In this document: piece by piece, positions 16,238 to 25,246 of the stretch
How the letters are laid out: every line of letters begins with the position of its first letter
How positions within the stretch are numbered: the stretch's first letter is position 1
Assembly (NCBI GenBank): GCA_016793325.1
Contig: JAEUKI010000040.1
Span: forward strand, 1-64,000
DNA: 64,000 bases
Reading direction: 5' to 3'
Source: Myxococcales bacterium
Lineage (GTDB): Bacteria; Myxococcota_A; Polyangia; Polyangiales; Ga0077539
Notes under the pieces: generated by a model
The model's database searches: none
The model's input: the letters and a program-made list of their open reading frames with translations, nothing else
Told to the model about the DNA's origin: nothing
Made by a program: the position numbers and the translations under genes

Positions 16238-18037
16238 TTACAGCAAAGAAACCGGCCACGAGATCAACGACAAAGAGCCCGTCTGGTTTCTGAAAGCAAC
16301 GGTAAACCGTCCGGCTGATACCAAGGCATCCACTGCACCATAACAAGCAGGCTCTGCCGTCAGTTCTCTCTGCAATCGACCGTTTGAATTGAGCGTCAGG
16401 ATGTGCAGAGCGTTTTGCTGATCACAAAGCGCGATGAGATGACGACCATTGCCATCTGTGTCGTACCCAAGCCCGGGCAGTTCCCAATCACGGTTGAGAG
16501 CAGCAGGCGCAGACGAGAACAGCAGGTGGGGAGGCGGAGCGACACCTACTGCTGGCAAGGCTTGAAAGTACACCGCTGCTTGACGATAGCCATTCGTCGC
16601 AAGGAGATACACCAAACTCGCTCGGGACCGATGCGCCCGAAGAATCTGAGGAGAGTATTGGTCCAAGGCATACGAGTTCAAGAGCAGCGTGCGTTCATCA
16701 AGATCGACCCCACTGCGCCGGATGATCTGGTGAGGATGCCTGACCGCATAGGTGACAAGCGGCAAACCTCCTCCATGTGCCAGAATCGCCGCTGCTCCGG
16801 TTGATGGATCGCTGAACAAGGAGGAATGCCACGCTCCCGATACGTTCGTTGCAAACCCGCGCTGCTGAATGTGGGTGTTGGCGGTGATGTATACAAAACC
16901 CTGGTCATCGACGTCCAGTACTGGGTTCTTGGCCGGTAGGTCAGGGACAACGACAGGAGCGCTCCACGATCCTCCTGAATTGCTTATATAAAAAGTGCTC
17001 TCACCATTCGTCAATCCAAGATGCACAATTCCACGCCGATCAACTGCGGCGCCGCCCCGGTAGGTCCAGTATCCACGAACAAGGTCTGTAACCGCCCAAT
17101 CGGATGAACGGCGCGCAAAGCGAACTGTCCCCGGTTGCTCTTGCGCATCTTGTTGCGTGAATACGACCATCAAATTGGCCGTTCCGGACGCACGCAGCAA
17201 CGTAACCCCTCGCACCGCCTCGGTTCCAGCGACGGTCTCCTCCGTGACAGAAGGTCGCGCACGTGGTGATGAATTGGCCGAAGACTGACTGATCACTGCT
17301 GCTGTCGGCACGGCAAGCGGCAAGGGAGCTGGGGTGACAGGCGCGCGAGGTGTAGAAGTTCTCTCGGGATGTTGAGTCTCCGTGCGACCTGAAAACACGA
17401 AAACAACCGCAACAATTGCCCCCAAAGCCAAGAATCCAACGAGCAAGACTCTACGAGGTGAAGCAGTTGATGAGAATGCCCGCCCGGTAGCACTGCAATC
17501 CGGAGACCGTGACGAGGAAGAAGAAGTATAGGGCGGCCCTACAGAACCGGAATACACACCGGCAGGACTGGATGAAACCGTGGTGTGGACCGAATGAAGG
17601 GGCGACGAGGCAGGCGACCTTGTCGATGATGCGTTCTCTTTGGCACTCCACGACGGCCCCGATTCGGGAGACACTTTCGTCTCGGTCTGAGAACCTGATC
17701 CATCAAGTTTCTCGGCTGCCGCCAAGATTGTCCGCGTTGCGACAACGCACTGTGCTGGCGAAGGGGTGCTTTTACCGTGCACAAACTCATTGCGAACCGT
17801 GATGGCAGCCAGCAAGCGCTCCACCTCGTGAGAGGCAAAGAATGCACGGAGCCAGCCATTCCTATCGGCAATATCGACAATCTTCCCGGCACCAATTTTA
17901 TTCTTACCCAATAGAGTCTCGACGCGTGCTTTCACTCCGCAACGAGTCAAGGCCAGTTCAAGTTCGGCAACAGCCTCAGCAATAGCTCCCTTTCGAGTGC
18001 GACTGTTGCTGGAGCCGGCGTCATCAACAATGCTCAT
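16238..18037 (-). CDS. HEPN-like / transmembrane / beta-propeller receptor-like protein
   Basis: 599 aa. Residues ~15-110 are helical and contain VRNEFVHG (R82, N83, H87), the RNxxxH signature of HEPN ribonuclease-type domains. A Ser/Pro-rich linker (~112-195) leads to a single membrane helix (VLLVGFLALGAIVAVVFVF, ~197-216). The C-terminal ~330 residues form repeated beta blades (GGAAVDRRGIVHLGL, NPVLDVDDQGFVYITA, GYDTDGNGRHLIAL), a sialidase/YncE-like propeller that would lie in the periplasm. Codon use and base composition are visibly lower in G+C than in neighbouring genes, suggesting transfer. The propeller could sense an external signal and the HEPN part act on RNA inside; that role is inference. 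The HEPN domain might instead be an inactive binding module. Confidence 0.7.
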   Translation of the reverse strand: MSIVDDAGSSNSRTRKGAIAEAVAELELALTRCGVKARVETLLGKNKIGAGKIVDIADRNGWLRAFFASHEVERLLAAITVRNEFVHGKSTPSPAQCVVATRTILAAAEKLDGSGSQTETKVSPESGPSWSAKENASSTRSPASSPLHSVHTTVSSSPAGVYSGSVGPPYTSSSSSRSPDCSATGRAFSSTASPRRVLLVGFLALGAIVAVVFVFSGRTETQHPERTSTPRAPVTPAPLPLAVPTAAVISQSSANSSPRARPSVTEETVAGTEAVRGVTLLRASGTANLMVVFTQQDAQEQPGTVRFARRSSDWAVTDLVRGYWTYRGGAAVDRRGIVHLGLTNGESTFYISNSGGSWSAPVVVPDLPAKNPVLDVDDQGFVYITANTHIQQRGFATNVSGAWHSSLFSDPSTGAAAILAHGGGLPLVTYAVRHPHQIIRRSGVDLDERTLLLNSYALDQYSPQILRAHRSRASLVYLLATNGYRQAAVYFQALPAVGVAPPPHLLFSSAPAALNRDWELPGLGYDTDGNGRHLIALCDQQNALHILTLNSNGRLQRELTAEPACYGAVDALVSAGRFTVAFRNQTGSLSLISWPVSLL

Positions 18038-18071
18038 TACCCAACTCGATTCTTTCTGGCTCCGACAGCAT

Positions 18072-18365
18072 TCATTTTTCCTCCAGTCGTCTTATTGCTC
18101 TGCTTAGCTCTTCTGGTTTCACTTTCAGCAGACCAAAAATCAACTCTCTCCATTGCTCATCACGTGCCAATATAACGGTCAGATAAGACCGCCGGCTTCC
18201 AGACTCAGAATACTCCCCATTCATTGCCTCTTGGATCAGCTCGAATTTCTTTTCATCTTCGGCCAGTCTAAGCACGCTATCAATCGCGGCTTCTCGAGCT
18301 TGTTCGCTTCTGGATGTTTCCTTGTTCGACTGTGGACTAGATTCATGAGCACGGGAATCACGCAT
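18072..18365 (-). CDS. Small helical protein upstream of the HEPN-propeller gene
   Basis: 97 aa from the ATG at 18365, ending 34 bp before the HEPN-propeller gene in the same direction. It has a polar, Ser/Glu-rich N-terminus and then a helical region (SVLRLAEDEKKFELIQEAM, ELIFGLLKVKPEELSRAI). It has the same lower-G+C composition as its neighbour, so the two probably form one acquired operon. Family unknown. Confidence 0.5.
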   Translation of the reverse strand: MRDSRAHESSPQSNKETSRSEQAREAAIDSVLRLAEDEKKFELIQEAMNGEYSESGSRRSYLTVILARDEQWRELIFGLLKVKPEELSRAIRRLEEK

Positions 18366-18579
18366 ACATGTTGAAGACTGTTCGTTATGGCTTCAATGCC
18401 CGACAAGAACGGCTTTTGTAGTCGCATGTGTGTAAACAGCAGCCAAGTCGGGTCCGCGGTCACACATCGCGTTGCATTAGCACAAAGACAGAAGCGCGGC
18501 GTTAGGGGTGATACCATTCCACGGTACCCAGAGCGCTGGCCTCCGGCAAGTGGGCCACCTGTGGATATCAAAGAAGAAT

Positions 18580-18604
18580 CCGGCCTTCGAGATCCGAAGG
18601 CCGG
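18580..18604 (-). terminator. Terminator of the DUF932 gene
   Basis: CCGGCCTTCG (18580-18589) pairs perfectly with CGAAGGCCGG (18595-18604) around AGATC. On the minus strand it is followed by ATTCTTCTTT. It lies 19 bp beyond the stop codon at 18623. The region 18366-18579 contains no gene I can support. Confidence 0.7.
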
Positions 18605-18622
18605 GCAGTAGGGTGACGAGAT

Positions 18623-19594
18623 TCACGCCGCCGCGAGATACTGACCCGCGAGACGCTCCATGAGGAAGCGGATCTCGGGGTCTTTGTTGGTCTCGTGCGC
18701 GACCTGCGTGATCGCCTGCACGACACCGAAGCGGGTACGGTCGCCCTCTTTGAGCACGATCGTCTGCGCTTCTTCGACGAGCGCACGAGGAACCGTCGCG
18801 CTCTCGAGGATCGCGGCGATGGCGGTGTCGGGGTGCGGCACCTCGATCGCCTTCGCTCGCGTGAGGAGTGACGCGATCGCTGTCCAGCGGTCGGGCAAGC
18901 GCGAGAGCGCGATCACGAAGGCCGCCGCGAGTTGGTCGTCGTCGATGGAGCGATGCGTGCGGTAGAGCAAGCGCTTGTTGCCCACCGGGACCATGAGGCC
19001 GTTGGTGCACACCTGCCGGAGCATGTAGTCGTCGAGCGTGAGCGCGGACGCGCCCACCTCCGAGTTCTTCATGGTCCAGCCGGGGAAGTGCACGTCGCCG
19101 TCTACGCCGATCGCGTCGGCGTGGAGCGCCGTGTACTGCGTCGAGGTGTCGGTCTGCACGATGCGCGTGAAGCGGTACTCGTCGAGCGCCCCTTTCATCG
19201 TCGCCGCGAGGCGATCGTAGATACGCAGATCGTCAATCGGAGTGAACGACGGCGAGAGGATGGCGCGAGCGATGCCGTCCGCCTTGCCCTCTTCGTCGCG
19301 CCAGAGGCGGACCTTGCGCTCGCCCGGCATGCGGGAGAGGCGGCGGTTCACTTCATCAGCGCGCTCGCTGGGAGTCGCCGACTGGAACCACTTGTCCCAG
19401 CGCAAACCGAGCTCGCCCGCGAGCTGTTTACGCGACCAGCTGTTAAGCCTGAAGGTGGGCGCGTTCGGAGCTTCGAAGCGCTCCTCTGCGTCCATGCGCA
19501 CGTCCGAGAGGTGCACGATCGCGTCGGGCAACATGCGATCAGCGCGCTGCATGAGCTCGGCGTGTACCGAGCCGAAGGGCAGTCCCTGCATCAT
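18623..19594 (-). CDS. DUF932 (phage/plasmid-like) protein
   Basis: 323 aa from the ATG at 19594, with AGGAGG upstream. The block around LRIYDRLAATMKGAL, DVHFPGWTMKNSEVGASAL and LRQVCTNGLM is typical of DUF932 (TIGR03299-type) proteins, which occur on phages, plasmids and integrative elements near ParB and replication genes. The biochemical function is unknown. It is the third gene downstream of a sigma-54 activator and ParB in the same direction. Confidence 0.8.
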   Translation of the reverse strand: MMQGLPFGSVHAELMQRADRMLPDAIVHLSDVRMDAEERFEAPNAPTFRLNSWSRKQLAGELGLRWDKWFQSATPSERADEVNRRLSRMPGERKVRLWRDEEGKADGIARAILSPSFTPIDDLRIYDRLAATMKGALDEYRFTRIVQTDTSTQYTALHADAIGVDGDVHFPGWTMKNSEVGASALTLDDYMLRQVCTNGLMVPVGNKRLLYRTHRSIDDDQLAAAFVIALSRLPDRWTAIASLLTRAKAIEVPHPDTAIAAILESATVPRALVEEAQTIVLKEGDRTRFGVVQAITQVAHETNKDPEIRFLMERLAGQYLAAA

Positions 19595-19714
19595 GTCGAG
19601 TCCTCCTGAGGCCGAGGCCAGCGACGAACACCGTGTTCGTCTGGCTCTGCCGCAGGAGTGGAAGGGCGACCGCGAATGACTCACGGTCGCCAGAAGAAGG
19701 AAGGAGCAGGTTCG

Positions 19715-20548
19715 TCACGAGCCGTCGGGCTTCGGCAACTCGTCGGGCCAGGGGCCTTGCCCCAAGACCCAAGCGAGCACCGCGTGCGCGATGCGACCGG
19801 GCGACGTGGGAGCCGAGGCCACAGCGTCGAGCAAAGTCGCGTGGGATCGGATCAGCGCGACCGACGGACGCGTGTTCTTGCCGGTTGTTTGCTTCGCATC
19901 AGCAGACGCGGCGCGTGTGCCGTCTTCCGCCTTCTTGCGACGGAAGCGTTCGAGCGCGGTGAGCTGCTTCGCTTCGTCGAGGTCCGTGAAGGCAAGCGCG
20001 GTCTCGAAGGGCACCTCGCCCTTGGCAACCGCACGCAGCACTTCTTCCGTCGCGTGCTCGCGCAGCTTGAGATGGCGCGAGACAAACGTCTGCGACTTCG
20101 AGAGTCGCTTCGCGATCGTCGCTTGCGTGTGCCCGCGCTGGCGCAGGCGGAAGATGGCTCCTGCGAGATCGACGGCGGTGAGATCCTCGCGTTGCAGGTT
20201 CTCGGCGATCTGCGCGAAGAGCGCGTCGTCTTCGTTGCCCACGAGCAAGGTCACGGGCACGGTCTCGAAGGCGGTCGCGTCACGCTCGCGAATGAGCGTG
20301 ATCGCCGCGTGGCGGCGGTTGCCGCCGATGAGGATGTAGCGGTCCCAGACTTCGCGCCCGTCGGGCAGAACGAAGGGCTCGCGCTTCTGGCGCTTGTGCC
20401 AGACGAGCAGGGACTGGAGGAGCCCGCGCTCCTCGATGTCCGCGGCAAGCTCAGTGATGTTCTTGAGCTGTGCGCGGCAGTTGCCGAGCACACCCGCTTC
20501 GATGCGGGTGAACTCGACGCGGCTCGCCTTGGTGGCGCTCTCGGTCAT
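19715..20548 (-). CDS. ParB/RepB/Spo0J family protein
   Basis: 277 aa, AAAGGAA upstream of the ATG at 20548. N-terminal ParB fold: GGNRRHAA (75-82, the CTP/nuclease-like box) and AENLQREDL (~115), followed by a helix-turn-helix (TQATIAKRLSKSQTFVSRHL, ~140-160). No ParA is present in the window, so this is likelier a plasmid-type ParB acting in maintenance, nicking or gene control than a chromosome partition protein. It lies 120 bp upstream of the DUF932 gene. Confidence 0.85.
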   Translation of the reverse strand: MTESATKASRVEFTRIEAGVLGNCRAQLKNITELAADIEERGLLQSLLVWHKRQKREPFVLPDGREVWDRYILIGGNRRHAAITLIRERDATAFETVPVTLLVGNEDDALFAQIAENLQREDLTAVDLAGAIFRLRQRGHTQATIAKRLSKSQTFVSRHLKLREHATEEVLRAVAKGEVPFETALAFTDLDEAKQLTALERFRRKKAEDGTRAASADAKQTTGKNTRPSVALIRSHATLLDAVASAPTSPGRIAHAVLAWVLGQGPWPDELPKPDGS

Positions 20549-20639
20549 GCGACGGTTCCTTTCGTGCGGCTGACGGAATCACTTCCCGCCAGGGACCCGA
20601 CGTGCCGAACGGCACGAGGCCCGTAGCGGCAAGCGCTCC

Positions 20640-21641
20640 TCAGGGGCGGACGATCCCGAAGCGATGGAGGTGGTCGCGAAACGTGCTGCGGGCGATGCCC
20701 AGCTGACGCGCGGCGGGCGCGATCTTGCCCGCCGAGTCCGCGAGTGCACGGCGGATGCTGGCCTCGGTGAGCACGGGTTTGGGCGCCTTCTCAGTTGCCC
20801 CCGTGGACGTAAACCCCTCGTCGAGCACAGGCTCGACATCGAGCGCTCGCGCGATCGCATCGACACCGATCTCCGAGGAACTCGACGAGGCAGCCGCGCG
20901 ACGCAAGACGTTCATGAGCTGGCGCACGTTGCCCGGCCATGGCTGGCGAGCGAGCAGCTCTACGGCTCGCGCGCAGAGCGTACGCGTGCCGATCTCCACA
21001 CGAAGGCGCTCGAGGAGCGACGCGACGAGCGCAGACACATCCTCCGCGCGTTCACGGAGCGCGGGCACATGCAGCACAAGAACGTGCAGACGATAGAAGA
21101 GGTCCGAGCGAAACGAGCCTTCACGCACCATCGCGGCGAGGTCTCGATGCGTCGCAACGACGAGTCGCACACGCACGTGCTTCGGGCACTCGGCTCCGAC
21201 GGGACGCACGTCACCCGTTTCGAGGACGCGCAGGAGCGCTGCCTGCGCTGCGAGTGAAAGCTCGCCGATCTCGTCGAGAAAGAGGGTGCTCTCGTGCGCC
21301 TGCTCGAAGAGCCCTCGATGGGCCGTGAGCGCACCCGTGAAGGCACCGCGTGCGTGACCGAAGAGTTCGGAGCCGAGCAGTTCCGGGCAGAACTCGGCGA
21401 CGCTCGCAGCGACGAAGCGACGCTCACGACGTGCGCTGCACGCGTGAAGCGCCCGAGCGACGAGTTCTTTGCCCGTGCCTGACTCGCCGTGGATCACGAC
21501 GGTCGCGAGCGACGGGGCGTACTGCACGATGTTTTCGCGAAGCGCCCGGATCGCCGGCGAGGCGCCGACGATCGAGCTGAGCTGGCGCGCATAGGAGCGC
21601 TCTGTGGGGAAGTCGTAGACGTGAGCGGAGGACGGGTCCAA
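20640..21641 (-). CDS. Sigma-54-dependent transcription activator without sensor domain
   Basis: 333 aa if started at the TTG at 21641, which has AGGAGGTGATCGCC directly upstream; a GTG at 21650 overlaps that site and upstream extensions look non-coding. The AAA+ core has Walker A GESGTGKE (52-59), the sigma-54-contacting GAFTGA (99-104) and Walker B FLDE (~121). A Fis-type helix-turn-helix closes the protein (IAPAARQLGIARSTF). There is almost no N-terminal domain, so it is likely constitutive or controlled by another protein, like PspF. It probably drives promoters of the mobile element. Confidence 0.85.
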   Translation of the reverse strand: MDPSSAHVYDFPTERSYARQLSSIVGASPAIRALRENIVQYAPSLATVVIHGESGTGKELVARALHACSARRERRFVAASVAEFCPELLGSELFGHARGAFTGALTAHRGLFEQAHESTLFLDEIGELSLAAQAALLRVLETGDVRPVGAECPKHVRVRLVVATHRDLAAMVREGSFRSDLFYRLHVLVLHVPALRERAEDVSALVASLLERLRVEIGTRTLCARAVELLARQPWPGNVRQLMNVLRRAAASSSSSEIGVDAIARALDVEPVLDEGFTSTGATEKAPKPVLTEASIRRALADSAGKIAPAARQLGIARSTFRDHLHRFGIVRP

Positions 21642-21863
21642 GGCGATCACCTCCTGCGGACGAAGCACTGCGTCGCTGCACCATGCAGCGCGGGGCTTCC
21701 TTCGCAGGAGAGACGGGGCGAGACTGGCTCGCCCTCGAACGAGGATGCAATGCGCCTCCTGGACGTACTTTGCGCCTCCGGAGACGAGGCAGAGACGGGG
21801 CCACGTGCAGGAGAAAAGTGGCCCTGTAGACAAGTGCCTGAGCGCCTGTAAGGATGGCTATGT

Positions 21864-22220
21864 ATGCCTTCTTCTTCCATTCCTGCTGCCCAGATTGTTG
21901 GGTACCTGAGTCAGGTAGTCCGGTGTCCATCCGAGGTTCTCGTTTCAGATTTCGGGTGGACGCAGAGCGAGGTTCGTCAGGCGATGAGTGAAAGCTTCGA
22001 AGATCCGACTTTTGAAACTCGCTGCCGCCTGATTCACGAAGCGGTCGTTTTCGAGATATCCGGGCGAGCCGATGCGCTCAAGACTCCAGTCGCCGCGCTC
22101 TTCGAACAAACACTTGCCTCGTTCTACGAACGGCTTCGTTCTGGAGCGAGTTCTCTTGAAGAGTTGAATCGCTACGACATCCATGCTCTGGTGAAGCTCA
22201 TCATGGGGACATCTCGATAG
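21864..22220 (+). CDS. Hypothetical protein
   Basis: 118 aa from the ATG at 21864, with AAGGA upstream. It is helical and acidic, converges on the TraG-like gene (31 bp apart), and its composition is slightly less G+C-rich than its neighbours. An HTH-like segment (VSDFGWTQSEVRQAMSESF) is possible but not convincing. Family unknown. Confidence 0.5.
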   Translation: MPSSSIPAAQIVGYLSQVVRCPSEVLVSDFGWTQSEVRQAMSESFEDPTFETRCRLIHEAVVFEISGRADALKTPVAALFEQTLASFYERLRSGASSLEELNRYDIHALVKLIMGTSR

Positions 22221-22251
22221 TTGCCCGCGTTGCTGGCTCCGATTCACTCGG

Positions 22252-23505
22252 TCAACCGAAGGCGGTCTGCAAGCCGTATCGCTCCCTCGACACCCGCCGA
22301 ATCACGTCGGCGGTGGTTGCGTTTGGCGCAGGCTTCGGCGGGATGGCGACGGCAGTGAAGGGCGGGCTCGTGACGCCGTCGATCGAGAGCTTGAGCGCGA
22401 GTTGATGCCTCCCGAGGTTCGCGAGGTCGTGTGCTCGAAGGTCGGGCTCGAACTCGGGCGCGAGCAGAGCAGCGTCTTCCGCGCCGACGCGAAACGAGAG
22501 CAGCGAGCCAACGTTGCCGAGGAGTGTGCGTCTGAGCGCCTCGTCGAGCGCGCCCACGCCCTGCGAAGCAAGCACGGCTCCAAAGCCGAACTTGCGCCCC
22601 TCCGTGAGAATCTCCGGGAAGCCATGCGTGACGTAGGTTTGGAACTCGTCGGCGTAGAGCGTGAAGCGACGGCGCTGCTCGGGAGGCGTGTCCACGCGGC
22701 TGTACGCAGCGAGCTGCAAGAGCAGTGTGAAGAGCGCGCCAAAGACGACGGACGCGTCCTCGCCGATGCGCCCCTTCGCGAGGTTCGCGATGAGCACACG
22801 TCCCTTGTCCATCACCTCGCGACACGAGAACGCGCTCCGATGCCGCTCGACGACAGCACGGATCACGGGGTCCGTGAGTAGCGCCGAGAGCTTGTTTTGC
22901 ACGGGCGCAATCACCTCGGCCCGAAAGCTCGCGCTGTACGCGGTGAACTCCTTCATCCAGAACTGACGCACGATCGGGTCTCCCACGCGCTCGACGATGC
23001 GCACGCGATAGGACTCATCCACGAGCATTCGCAGGCACTCGACGAGCGTGGGCTCGGCGGTCGCGAACTGTGCGAAGAGGACGTTGCGCAGCACGTGCTC
23101 GGTGCGCGGCCCCCAGCTCTCCGCGAAGAGCTTGCGGAACACCGAGATCACGCCCGCGACGATGAGGGCAGGCTCAACACCTGGCTGTCGATCAAGGACG
23201 TTCAGTGCGACGGGATGCGCCCTGTCTGCGGGGTCGAAGAGCACGACGTCGTTGATGCGGAAGCGAGGGATGCGCGCGAGCACGCTCTCGGCGAGATCCC
23301 CGTGCGGATCGATGAGTGCAACCCCCATCCCCCGCTCGATCTGCCCGAGAATCAGCCGCTCGAGTAGGACGCTCTTTCCTGCACCCGTGCGTCCGACGAC
23401 GAGCGCGTGTCTCGCGAGATCGGCGGCGCGAATACCAAAAGCGCGCCCGTGTTGGGCGCGGTGATCGAGCGTCGCGAAGACGATCGGCGAGGTCGCGTCG
23501 AGCAT
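22252..23505 (-). CDS. VirD4/TraG/HerA-like DNA-translocating ATPase
   Basis: 417 aa from the ATG at 23505; a GTG at 23565 would add 20 residues and cannot be excluded. It has Walker A GRTGAGKS (38-45), the ALIDPHGDL strand typical of conjugative and DUF87/HerA ATPases, Walker B (FTLYADEFQ) and sensor LASQGV. No membrane helices are visible. Second coupling-type ATPase of the element; together with 9598-11343 it suggests a self-transmissible or mobilisable unit whose relaxase lies outside my recognition. Confidence 0.85.
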   Translation of the reverse strand: MLDATSPIVFATLDHRAQHGRAFGIRAADLARHALVVGRTGAGKSVLLERLILGQIERGMGVALIDPHGDLAESVLARIPRFRINDVVLFDPADRAHPVALNVLDRQPGVEPALIVAGVISVFRKLFAESWGPRTEHVLRNVLFAQFATAEPTLVECLRMLVDESYRVRIVERVGDPIVRQFWMKEFTAYSASFRAEVIAPVQNKLSALLTDPVIRAVVERHRSAFSCREVMDKGRVLIANLAKGRIGEDASVVFGALFTLLLQLAAYSRVDTPPEQRRRFTLYADEFQTYVTHGFPEILTEGRKFGFGAVLASQGVGALDEALRRTLLGNVGSLLSFRVGAEDAALLAPEFEPDLRAHDLANLGRHQLALKLSIDGVTSPPFTAVAIPPKPAPNATTADVIRRVSRERYGLQTAFG

Positions 23506-23684
23506 ATGGAACGGTGCCGCCCTCCCGAACTCGCAGCCCGCGAGCAACAGCCTCGTGAAGGCCACGAGCCTCACGCTCGGGCAGGCGATGCGTGAGACCG
23601 CAGGGCCTGTGGTTGGACCCGTGCGGCCAGGAAGGCGGTCTCCAGCAGCATTGACAGGCTGCTGGTTTGAAGGACAATCGTGCA

Positions 23685-23978
23685 ATGCACCTTATCGTCG
23701 CTGTTTCTGGTGATGGGCGGACCGTCGGAGTGTTTGCTCGCACGCATGAACTGAATCCGCAGCAGTTGGCAGATGAGATGAGGCCAATCGCTGCACAGTT
23801 TGGTTGTACGGTGCTCCAGGGGCCGTGGGGACTCTTGCCGCAAGATGTTGGCGGTGGGGTGGGCTTTGGATCAACCGCAACCTTCCAGTTGCCTCACGAC
23901 GCCGCAGATGTGGCGAGGCTCAAGAATGCACTGGTCGGCGAGATTCTCGCCGCAGGCAATACGGTCACGGTGTTCTGA
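23685..23978 (+). CDS. Small hypothetical protein
   Basis: 97 aa from the ATG at 23685, with GAAGGA upstream, transcribed divergently from the VirD4-like gene. It has an alternating strand/helix pattern (MHLIVAVSGDGRTVGVF, ADVARLKNALVGEILAAG) and might be a small ferredoxin-like fold. Its end overlaps the convergent 23965-24804 gene by 14 bp. Confidence 0.5.
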   Translation: MHLIVAVSGDGRTVGVFARTHELNPQQLADEMRPIAAQFGCTVLQGPWGLLPQDVGGGVGFGSTATFQLPHDAADVARLKNALVGEILAAGNTVTVF

Positions 23979-24804
23979 TTGAAGGAAAAATCGAATCGAG
24001 TTGCCCGTCCGAGTCGTTACGAGAGACGCGCCAACAGGCCAACAGAAGACCGGAAGGCCGCGTGACATCAATGAATGACTCAAGTGCGAACCAGAAGAGA
24101 CCAGAGCCTCGTCCGTCCGTCGCCTTCAGCGCCGCCAGCCGGAGCCGTTCCAGGCGGGCTTCATTCGGCACGAGGGTGAGCACGCGCAAGCGCTTCGAGC
24201 CGAAGCGCCGCAGTGGTCCCCCGTCCTGCCACCAGGACTGATAGCCGCGGTAGCGGAGAGCCATTCGCTTCTCGGACACGGTTCCTCGGTCGGTTTCAAT
24301 GAGGAGCGTACTTGGCCCGTCGCCCGCGTCGACAACCGCAAGCGCGTCCGCGACGAGCGGCACGCGCACCGCATGACTGCGCTCCATGAGCCACACGGCG
24401 TCCGCGAGATGGCTCCTCGCGGTCTGCCACTCGAGCAAGCGCAGCAGGCCACGGCGGTCGAGCAACTCGAGGACGACACCGAGGTCGTTGCGCAGCACGT
24501 CGTGCGCGACGGTGAGCGACGAGCGCCGCACCGGATGCACGCGGCTCTCTCCGACCGCGCGATACCCACGACGCGTGAGCGCATAGACCATTCCGAGTGC
24601 GCGCTCGTTCGCTCGCATGAGCGGCTGATGCACGACGAGGAGTCCTTCGCGAAGCAGCGAGTCGAACGTTGCTTCGACGGTAGACTCGGACTCACCCACG
24701 AGGGCTGCAAGCTGGCGCGAGCAGAGGACCTCGTGACGGGCGAGAGCGACGAGCGCTGCGGGAAGCCATGGGGGCCTGCGTGCGAGGAGCGTGTCTTGGA
24801 GCAT
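23965..24804 (-). CDS. Replication-relaxation family wHTH protein
   Basis: 279 aa. It has an N-terminal winged helix (ALARHEVLCSRQLAALVGE, EATFDSLLREGLLVV, YALTRRGYRAV). A second domain follows (AHDVLRNDLGVVLELL, VPLVADALAVVDAGDG, LLIETDRGTVSEKRM), i.e. an acidic D-x-D...ETDRG-x(n)-K pattern like PF13814 members and reminiscent of a PD-(D/E)xK core. Last gene of the replication-like operon running from 26735. Its start overlaps the upstream gene by 113 bp, which is unusually long and may mean an internal start. Confidence 0.65.
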   Translation of the reverse strand: MLQDTLLARRPPWLPAALVALARHEVLCSRQLAALVGESESTVEATFDSLLREGLLVVHQPLMRANERALGMVYALTRRGYRAVGESRVHPVRRSSLTVAHDVLRNDLGVVLELLDRRGLLRLLEWQTARSHLADAVWLMERSHAVRVPLVADALAVVDAGDGPSTLLIETDRGTVSEKRMALRYRGYQSWWQDGGPLRRFGSKRLRVLTLVPNEARLERLRLAALKATDGRGSGLFWFALESFIDVTRPSGLLLACWRVSRNDSDGQLDSIFPSIRTP

Positions 24805-25246
24805 AGAAACGGGAGGGCAAAGCGAGATGAGTAAGGCAGCGGACGGCGAGGCGGACGACGTGCGCCGGATCGCCGTCGATCAGCGCTCGCGCCTCGGGGT
24901 ACTGCGTGGCGATCTCGTCGAGCGACGGAGCCCCGCGCAGCAGCGCGAGTACGGTTGTCTCGGAGAGTGGCATCAGGGGCACACGCGAGACCTGCGCGAT
25001 GGTGGCGAGCAAGCGTACGATGCGTGGTGGTGGCGCGGGACCGAGCGCGACGACAAGCACCGTTGGCTTGACTTGAAGAACGAGCCTACGGAGCGCGAGC
25101 GTGGTCGCGCCCGTGCGCTTCGTGGCGATGAGACCATGCCCGCGCAGCTCCCACGCATCGAGAGCCGTGTAGGCGAGGCCCTGCTCGCCCGCGCGTACGA
25201 CGAGCGGGCGAGGGTCACGACGGGGCGGGCGGAGAAGAAGGGTCAT
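24692..25246 (-). CDS. Hypothetical protein, possibly RuvC/RNase H-like
   Basis: 184 aa from the ATG at 25246. It has alternating strands and helices (PLVVRAGEQGLAYTALDAW, VKPTVLVVALGP) that resemble the first strands of RuvC/RNase H folds, but the catalytic acids are not evident, so this is only a fold guess. The C-terminal ~40 residues are low-complexity and overlap the next gene in another frame, so the true end or the neighbour's start may differ. It overlaps the upstream gene by 32 bp. Confidence 0.5.
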   Translation of the reverse strand: MTLLLRPPRRDPRPLVVRAGEQGLAYTALDAWELRGHGLIATKRTGATTLALRRLVLQVKPTVLVVALGPAPPPRIVRLLATIAQVSRVPLMPLSETTVLALLRGAPSLDEIATQYPEARALIDGDPAHVVRLAVRCLTHLALPSRFYAPRHAPRTQAPMASRSARRSRPSRGPLLAPACSPRG

